Below are positions 56,991-64,000 of a stretch of 64,000 nucleotides of DNA, in pieces. Source of the stretch: Fomes fomentarius (taxonomy: Eukaryota > Basidiomycota > Agaricomycetes > Polyporales > Polyporaceae). The translations under genes were made by a program, and so were the position numbers. The DNA is taken from NCBI GenBank assembly GCA_022606135.1, contig JABYQN010000008.1, positions 2,445,153-2,509,152 of the forward strand. Reading direction: 5' to 3'. The notes under the pieces are model-generated. The model was not told the DNA's origin and made no database searches. It saw only the letters and a list, made by a program, of their open reading frames with translations. Position 1 is the first letter of the stretch; each line of letters opens with the position of its first letter.

Positions 56991-57483
56991 TGCCGGACAG
57001 GGTCAGTTTTCGTGTGTCTCTGGGCCGCTCCATGCGTACGTCAATGTAGGATCATAGTATGTCAGAGTAGTCAAACATGGCCCCGCCGCGATTGGTTTGC
57101 AACGCCCACCAAGTAAGTTGCCGGTCCCCACCACTGAAATTTCTATACATTTGAAGCCCTTTGTGGTACATGCGCACGAAGCCATCGAGCAAGTCATTGT
57201 CATTATGGCTGCGTTGAGCAGGAGAGACCGACGTGTCTCAGCAGCCTCGCCAGTGCCGCGACTTTGCCCCCACTTCTTGGATGGGCCCCAGCGTTTATCC
57301 ATCGGTTACGAAGCCAGCGCCGGCAACTGCCGGCTCCCTTTCAAGCTCCGATGGAGAATATCAACCCCTGCAGCCGGCCGGCAAATGCCGACCTCTCTTG
57401 ACCTCGAACCACGACCATCGGTTTTCGGCGCCTACGGTTAGGCGCCCGATGCGCTGGCACTCCATCCTTGTGCACGAAGGCCA

Positions 57484-58569
57484 CCGCTGCGATGCCATCC
57501 CCCGTTGACCCGTTGCGTACTTCGGAGACCACCCGTTGTGTGGACTCGGGATGGTTGCAGTGGTGGTCCGCACCAGAGGTCCCTCTTTACACCGGTTTTG
57601 CCAGTGTGCCCCTGGGTTCGCAGTGTCGTCGAGTGCGCTGTTAAGTGCATGCGAGGTGTCCATGGAGAGCGTACTCTCTGTGGCGGCTCGCACTCGGCCT
57701 CTTTCTCATGTCGAGTGCGCTGTTAAGTGCATGCGAGGTGTCCGTGGAGAGCGTACTCTCTGTGGCGGCTCGCACTCGGCTTGTGGGTTCATTACTTATC
57801 ACCGTTTTTTCACAGGTGGGCGTTGACAGAGGTGAGGGCCACGCCGTCCCTCTGGGACGGATAGCGTCTTGCCATTCCTATCTCGGTCTCAGGACCGTTG
57901 GTTTGTGCAAGACTTGCCCGCACCTCTGTTGCCCTTTGCCGCCGTTATCGACCTCTGTTGATGCGTAAGAGGCCACCGCTGCGATGCCATCCCCCGTTGA
58001 CCCGTTGCGTACTTCGGAGACCACCCGTTGTGTGGACTCGGGATGGTTGCAGTAGTGGTCCGCACCAGAGGTCCCTCTTTACACCGGTTTTGCCAGTGTG
58101 CCCCTGGGTTCGCAGTGTCGTCGAGTGCGCTGTTAAGTGCATGCGAGGTGTCCATGGAGAGCGTACTCTCTGTGGCGGCTCGCACTCGGCCTCTTTCTCA
58201 TGTCGAGTGCGCTGTTAAGTGCATGCGAGGTGTCCGTGGAGAGCGTACTCTCTGTGGCGGCTCGCACTCGGCTTGTGGGTTCATTACTTATCACCGTTTT
58301 TTCACAGGTGGGCGTTGACAGAGGTGAGGGCCACGCCGTCCCTCTGGGACGGATAGCGTCTTGCCATTCCTATCTCGGTCTCAGGACCGTTGGTTTGTGC
58401 AAGACTTGCCCGCACCTCTGTTGCCCTTTGCCGCCGTTATCGACCTCTGTTGATGCGTAAGAGGCCACCGCTGCGATGCCATCCCCCGTTGACCCGTTGC
58501 GTACTTCGGAGACCACCCGTTGTGTGGACTCGGGATGGTTGCAGTGGTGGTCCGCACCACAGGTCCAAC
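57484..58569 (+). repeat. Higher-order subtelomeric repeat block, right copy
   Basis: Same structure as 9890-12125 but short: the 82-bp unit occurs twice at 57628-57778 and twice at 58120-58272, with the roughly 100-bp motif at about 57491, 57983 and 58475. One G-to-A change (gcagtagtgg) is seen near 58054. Confidence 0.9.
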
Positions 58570-58956
58570 TCCGTGTAATGCTCTAACTGCCTGTCCCTAG
58601 CACGCAGGTGGCCTCCCTGTGCGCATACTTTGTACCGTTTTGCTTGTCATGTACAAATCTGTAATACTCTCGTGAAATTCACTTTGTTTCCTCCCTCACC
58701 CAATTGTGTGCAGCCCTGCTCCCCGTCAGTAGTGCCTCATTGGACGCAAGCCTTCAATTCTTAGGTCCTACCTATCTCAGTTGTCGCCCACATGTAGCTT
58801 GTGTTTTCGACCCTGCCGCAATGTGTGCGGCCCGGCGATTTCCGTCAAGTAAGGTTCCGATCACATCCATTGCATATATATATGGTACGTGCCCTCGACC
58901 GGTCTTCCCTCAACCCCCATCATTTACGTCAACAACCACACTACACTCCACTCACC

Positions 58957-61647
58957 ATGTTCACCTCCGCACAAGTTGCGCAAGAAAAAAAAAGACCTTC
59001 CGTGTATACCAACACGAGCTCCGCATGTTCGCTGACCTCGACGATGTCGACACCCTGGCGGTCACTCAGGCTCTCAACACGTTCCATGCCCTTCTTCCCG
59101 TGCAGGACGAGGAGCTTAACTACGAACTTCGTCAGCGGGTCGGCAAACCCGGTCAGTATCAGGAATCCGAGCCTCCCATTGAGGACTTGACCCACCTCGG
59201 CTGGATTCCTCATGCCCATGGTGACGCTGTCCGCGTCATGGCCAGGATCGTCGCTCTCAACCAATTCATCTACCACCGCATCGACTGGCACAGCATTGGA
59301 GCAGAAAACAAGAGTCTCATGGGTATATGCCTAACCGCATCCCGGGACATGTTGAAGCCGTCCGAAAGACACATCAGTGACGCCATCGATGAATACCTTC
59401 GCGCGTACCACACCGGCATCGTCGCCACCATCCTCACCGGTCTCAACATCATCAAGGCAGTCGTCACAGACTGTGCCGCCGTCACCGCAACCAGTCCCAC
59501 ACGCGACCAAGGGCTGCTCTACCTATACCAGGCGATATGGGAGCAGTTCCAATTCAGCACCAACAACCCCCAAACACTCGACGCCCTGGACCCGTCCCCG
59601 AGGCATGGTTTGTACTACCGGTGTCCGGTCAAATGTATGCCTGCAGTCCATTAACGCCATCTGGATCATTGATACATTTCCCTAGCCCCAAAAATGTACA
59701 TCAAGAACAACGAGCTCGAAGCCAAATTTTACTGGGGCACGAGCTTGGCGTCCAAGACCGAGGGCTCAGATGGATACTGGCACGACGACCATTTCGACGG
59801 CTACCTCGCCAAGGTCGATCGATACGTTCGCACTGAACTAATGTCCGACGCACGCCAAGATGGTTCTGCACGCACGGGTACCGTACGCCCATCAATGTTC
59901 CTTCCTGTCGTCTGTCTTTCGCACACTTACCCATCTCCAGCCCCCCCCACAGGGCCCGCTCGCCCTTCCGGGTGTGAACATGGCTGACGTTGAAGGTCTT
60001 GCAGCGCCAAGTTCCTCTGTCCCGGCCCCGCAGGTTAAGGGAAAGGGACGTGCACAGGCTCATCAGGGCCCCGCCCAACAGCGTCAGGGGCGCCACGGTA
60101 AGCAACGCCAAGGTAAGCATGGTAAAGGCAAGCAACGACTTGGTCACGATGCACCTGGTCGTTCGTCGGGTTGGGCGAAAGACGTGGACGAAGCACCTGC
60201 ACCCGGCGCTGGTGACCAGCAACCCCCGCATCGTGATGCCGAAACGGTGGACCAGCACCGACCCCGTTCTCAGCCCCCTGAGCAAAATGCGGAGGCGTCT
60301 CCCTTTTCCCCCAAACAACCACAATCCCACCTGGAGGACGAACACACCATGGCTGGTTCCGACCGCGAACAAGACGGGCATGGTTCTCCGTCATCCAGCT
60401 ACCGTGAAGAAACTCAAGTCAACGCAGTCATCGACCAGGACTCTGGGTCGTCATCTTGCTCCGCTATCAACCAAAAAGCCTTCGAGGTCACTCTCACCCC
60501 CCCCCTGGTGGATCGCAACCCTTCGTGTTCGACACGCCACTTCTCTCAAGTAAGCTCATGTGCTCAGATGTACTGAAGCTCTTCTTCACACCACACCTCC
60601 AGATATTGCCACCGCTGTGCCCGGAGGGGCCCCCTCCCCTATGAGCGGCCGTCAGTTGTCCGTGGGTCCAACTGTGCGCTCTATTTCTTTTCGCCAGTGG
60701 AGGGCATCCTTTGACACTTACGCAGGCGCAACATGATCCGCCAGCCCCTGCTACGACCGCTGAGTCCGACAGTCCTCAACCCACAGCTGAGCCCGCCGCG
60801 CCGGCCCCCATGAGCGACCGTCAGTTGTCCGTGGGTCCAACTGTGCGCTCCATTTCTTTTCGCCAGTGGAGGGCATCCTTTGACACTTACGCAGGCGCAA
60901 CATGATCCGCCAGCCCCTGCTACGACCGCTGAGTCCGACAGTCCTCAACCCACAGCTGAGCCCGCCGCGCCGGCCCCCATGAGCGACCGTCAGTTGTCCG
61001 TGGGTCCAACTGTGCGCTCTATTTCTTTTCGCCAGTGGAGGGCATCCTTTGACACTTACGCAGGCGCAACGTGATCCCCCAGTCCCTGCTGCGAACCCAG
61101 CGTCCGTCCAACCTCAACCCACCGCTGAGCCCCGTGGAATAGAACAGGGGCGCGGCGCCCAAGTCATACACCCTGATCGTCGCAAGCATGTCATTGCCTT
61201 TGATGTAAGTGTGGATCATGTATCTTCATCTCCTTACGTTGGCATTCACCTCCATCCAGGATCAACCCGCCGCCAAACGCTTGGCTGTTCACCCTCCAGG
61301 TCTGCAGTCTGTATCTGCAGAGATTGCAGCCAGCAGGTCCGCCGCCACTGGCGCATGGGACAAGAGACGCCAAGGCGAGAAATCGCTCCACCCGCCATTC
61401 GCCCAGCCTTCATCTGCTCACCCTGCCGTCACCCCGACACAAACCGCCGACCCACCCATGCAACTCACACCATCCCCCGACCGAGAACAGCACTCCCCCC
61501 CCAAGGTATGTTAGCTAGGTTATATCGCTTCATGGTTCATGTCGCCAACTCGAGTCATAGACGAAAGACCGATTCCAACGCCGCAAACACGTTCCCAAGG
61601 ACGTTACGCCGGTTCCTGGTCCCTCTCAGCCCCCACCCCGTCGCTGA
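58957..61647 (+). pseudogene. Gene F, right copy, frame-altered
   Basis: Counterpart of 12513-15372. The A run near the start has nine A instead of ten, so MFTSAQVAQ reads out of frame with the conserved FRVYQHELRM segment. The C run at the third exon acceptor (about 59941) has eight C instead of seven and again shifts the frame. The exon repeat (60662-61063) has two 105-bp exon copies. An upstream open frame (from about 58704) happens to run into the correct frame, but its only ATG lies before the TATA box. Either this copy is dead or the homopolymers are sequencing errors. Confidence 0.55.
60662..61063 (+). repeat. Tandem exon+intron repeat, 169-bp unit (right: 2 exon copies)
   Basis: Introns 60662-60725, 60831-60894 and 61000-61063; exons 60726-60830 and 60895-60999. 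One unit is missing compared with 14218-14788. Confidence 0.9.
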
Positions 61648-62052
61648 ACCACCTTGCAGTGCTCCTTTTCATCGCGCCTCATCTGCATGTCTCTCATGCT
61701 CTGTCATCTCTGCATTCGCCGTTCTCTCATAATGTCGTAGTGATATACAATCACGGTCCGTCGACAATTCCATCATTACTTCGTCCGTACTTTCTATACT
61801 AGCGGTTCATGCAATGAATGTGTATATACCGTCCTTGCAAAGTTGCACCCTATCTACCATCCCCACTTGGACAGTCGACCGTCAATCAAATTGCTAACCC
61901 TCAAAGCCACCCAGAATTAATGCTCCCTCTTCGCACTCAAACCCGCCCGCTAATATGTACTATTAGACCCATCCTCATGGCCACTGTTTCACGTAGATAG
62001 CTGGGCAGTAGTAGCGACCACGGTCACGTCACCAGGGCGTAGGGTTGATCCT

Positions 62053-63881
62053 ATGAGGCGCCCACACGCGCCCTTTCAGCGTGCTCTCCGCCAATTGGCA
62101 AGCCCTCATCTCATGCCTCCCAATCTCCCAGATGTCAAGCGTAAGAAACGCCGTTTGGCCGAGGAGGTCTCCCTTGGTCTCGTTGACAACCTCATCGAAA
62201 GTCGTTGGGACCGATCTCACCCCTACTACGGCATTGGCCACGAAGATGGAGGTTGGGAGCATCCCGATTCGCCAGTCGACCTCAGTCGACTCTCTGTCTG
62301 CGGTCAGCCTGCCGCCCGGCTAGCAGTTCGATTGCAGGACCTAACATCCATTCTATCACTCCAGATGAAGTCACGCTGCACGCTTCCATCCCTCTTGCCC
62401 CCCATAGTGTGTGCACTTCCACCAATGTTTTGACCCGTTTCCTAACTTAGTGGCAGCCCTCACCCCCACCCGCGAAGATGGTATAGGTATTTTCCCGGCT
62501 GCAGCCAGTGTACTTTGTTTATTCTATATGTGTCTGTTAGGTATGCGTCGCCGCCGCGCTGACGCAGGGTTTATCCTCGCTGGGGACCCCGTCTCGCCCC
62601 CCAAATTCATGCACACGCGGTTTCGCGCCAACCGTGGCGAGCCCAGAACGCCCATCGATTACAGTTATATCAAAGCGCTCCACTATACCGTCCAGGAGGT
62701 TATCTTGTCTTGGCCCGCTTGCCCACCGCACGAAGACAGCGTCGACTCCACGGTCGTTACAGAGTTTGCCTTTTTCCACGACCGCTTCAAGCCGACTGTC
62801 GATATTCTGGTGCAAAAATGTCGCAATGGCGTGGCCACGGACCAAATATTTCGCCGCCCACCCCCGGCTGTGAGTCCTCAGCCGTTACATGGCGTAATTC
62901 GCTCACCTGTTTACACTGTTCCCCAGGGTTATGACTGGGAAAAGCTGGGCAAAGAAGTACGTCATCATTGGCGGTCGCATGGTGGCCTCCCGCCACATCC
63001 TGCTGGGGAAATAGGACGTCAACATCCCTGTTCAAAGGCTGGTAAAAGGGCACTTAGGGTTAGCCCGAGGGCATGCACCCGAGCTGGCCTTTGGATGTGG
63101 ATTTTAACCGCCTTGTCTCCCCTGCGATCTGCCAGTATGCCCGCTGTATCATTTCGTTTCCCTCTGTTGCCACCACTAAGCCACTCATTTCCAGGCTTCC
63201 TCCCTGATCAGTCAAATCTTCAACGTCTTTCACAGCATCGTCGACGCATTTGTGGCGAGCGCACCACATTCCGCCCCCGGCTCCGCAGCATGGACCCGGC
63301 TCTCTGCTGTGCCCGACGTCGTCCTAACCGCATGTGAGTACGGCAAGTTGCATGCACAACAATTGCGGTTGTACGGTGAACTTGGCGCGCTCGCCTATGA
63401 CAACGCACGCTGGATACCTTGCCATAAGTATGTCAACGCTTTTCATTACTCTCCCCGTGACCACTTGGTGAGGTTTGTGTGTGTGTGTCGGTAGGATAAG
63501 CCACGACGACCAGGAGTCGCTGTCGAAGAAGTTCATTGTCGAGTCAGAGGCCATCTTCAACTTGGCACACACATCGGGTGCAGTCGACCAGGAAGATGCG
63601 ATACTGGTCGATCACACCTGGCAGAAAGTCATGGCGCCTCCGCGCGATGTTGGAATGACTGCAGTAATTCTCTACGATGCCGACGCGGACCTATCCAACT
63701 TGCCAGATGAAGCCATCGTGAGTGTCTCACATAGGTTCACACCATTCATGTCACAGACACGCCTGCAGATCGGCGCATGCATTTACAATGCAGATCAATT
63801 TGATGCTATTCTGGGGGAGGAGGTGCAGCAACTGATCGAGTTGGAAGCGTCGGCCATGGTTTCTTTCGTCTCGTATGCACG
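62053..63881 (+). pseudogene. Gene G, right copy, truncated by telomere
   Basis: Counterpart of 15778-17606. The coding sequence is lost just after the EASAMVSFV segment, at a 'tcgtatgcacg' point that in the left copy is the start of an intron. The candidate dioxygenase C-terminus is therefore absent. One A-to-G change (Asn to Asp) lies near 62279. Telomere repeats follow directly without other sequence. Read through, they would add a Leu-Gly repeat. Confidence 0.85.
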
Positions 63882-64000
63882 GTTAGGGTTAGGGTTAGGG
63901 TTAGGGTTAGGGTTAGGGTTAGGGTTAGGGTTAGGGTTAGGGTTAGGGTTAGGGTTAGGGTTAGGGTTAGGGTTAGGGTTAGGGTTAGGGTAGGGTTAGG
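63882..64000 (+). repeat. Telomere, (TTAGGG)n
   Basis: About 119 bp of TTAGGG repeats run to the window end with the G-rich strand pointing outward, as at a right chromosome end. One shortened unit (TAGGG) occurs near 63990. Confidence 0.98.

Larger units (their letters stand above)
47596..63881 (+). repeat. Right copy of subtelomeric segmental duplication
   Basis: Matches 1-17606 in the same orientation. It is about 1.3 kb shorter because the 82-bp arrays have 2+2 units instead of 11+7 and the 169-bp exon repeat has one unit fewer. Single-base changes lie in homopolymers at about 49869 (one C fewer), 58985 (nine A instead of ten) and 59941 (eight C instead of seven). The match upstream of 47596 cannot be tested because the left copy runs off the window. 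Confidence 0.97.

Noticed and set aside
58704..58956. Longer N-terminus for the right copy of gene F
   Set aside because: It lies upstream of the TATA box. It becomes continuous with the gene only because of the nine-A run, and the left copy does not support it.
63475..63993. 172-residue frame ending in a Leu-Gly repeat
   Set aside because: The Leu-Gly part is just TTAGGG repeats read as codons after the truncated gene G.
1..64000. Subtelomeric RecQ-type helicase gene
   Set aside because: Expected near telomeres of many fungi, but I found no DEAH/helicase motifs in any frame.
1..64000. KDZ-superfamily transposase beside the possible TET/JBP-like gene
   Set aside because: Such pairs are known in basidiomycetes, but I could not identify a KDZ transposase core here; the only DNA transposase relic is Plavaka-like.

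Overview
The window is the right-hand end of a chromosome from a filamentous basidiomycete, most likely an agaricomycete. It ends in about 119 bp of TTAGGG repeats. The genes are broken by many 47-65 bp GT-AG introns. The mobile elements are a Ty1/copia retrotransposon, a Ty3-like gag relic and a Plavaka-type transposase relic. I see no rRNA or tRNA genes and no housekeeping genes. This is accessory, subtelomeric DNA.

Layout. Positions 1-17606 and 47596-63881 are two copies, in the same orientation, of one segment and are almost identical. The order in each copy is: 3' part of a large unknown gene (B); a relic of an effector-type nuclease gene; an unknown minus-strand gene (C); a broken copy of the B tail; an intact nuclease-kinase gene of Crinkler-like architecture; a zinc-finger/caspase-like gene (D); a variable array of 82-bp repeats; a gene whose exon and intron are tandemly repeated together (F); and a multi-exon gene with a possible 2-oxoglutarate/iron dioxygenase C-terminus (G). 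The right copy stops inside gene G, where telomere repeats begin.

Between the copies (17607-47595) lie: the end of G; gene E (19208-21104), which starts with a near copy of the histone H3 tail followed by a PHD finger, a caspase-like region and a zinc ribbon; a degenerate stretch; a 147-bp tandem array; a small agaricomycete family gene (I); transposon relics; a strand-asymmetric C-poor block; an array of palindromic hairpin repeats; and two adjacent genes of about 1400 residues, A (ParB-like N-terminal motif) and B. Gene B is split by a complete 6481-bp copia element with apparently identical LTRs and a 5-bp target duplication.

Working together. D and E share one architecture (Cys-rich finger, His/Cys caspase-like region, zinc ribbon; 519 and 511 residues). 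They sit beside a Crinkler-like nuclease-kinase gene and a possible nucleic-acid dioxygenase. My inference is that this is a chromatin- or conflict-related gene cluster amplified at chromosome ends. Its most unusual part is the histone-tail mimic fused to a histone-tail reader. Exon models were assembled by hand from splice signals and reading frame, so individual junctions may be off.
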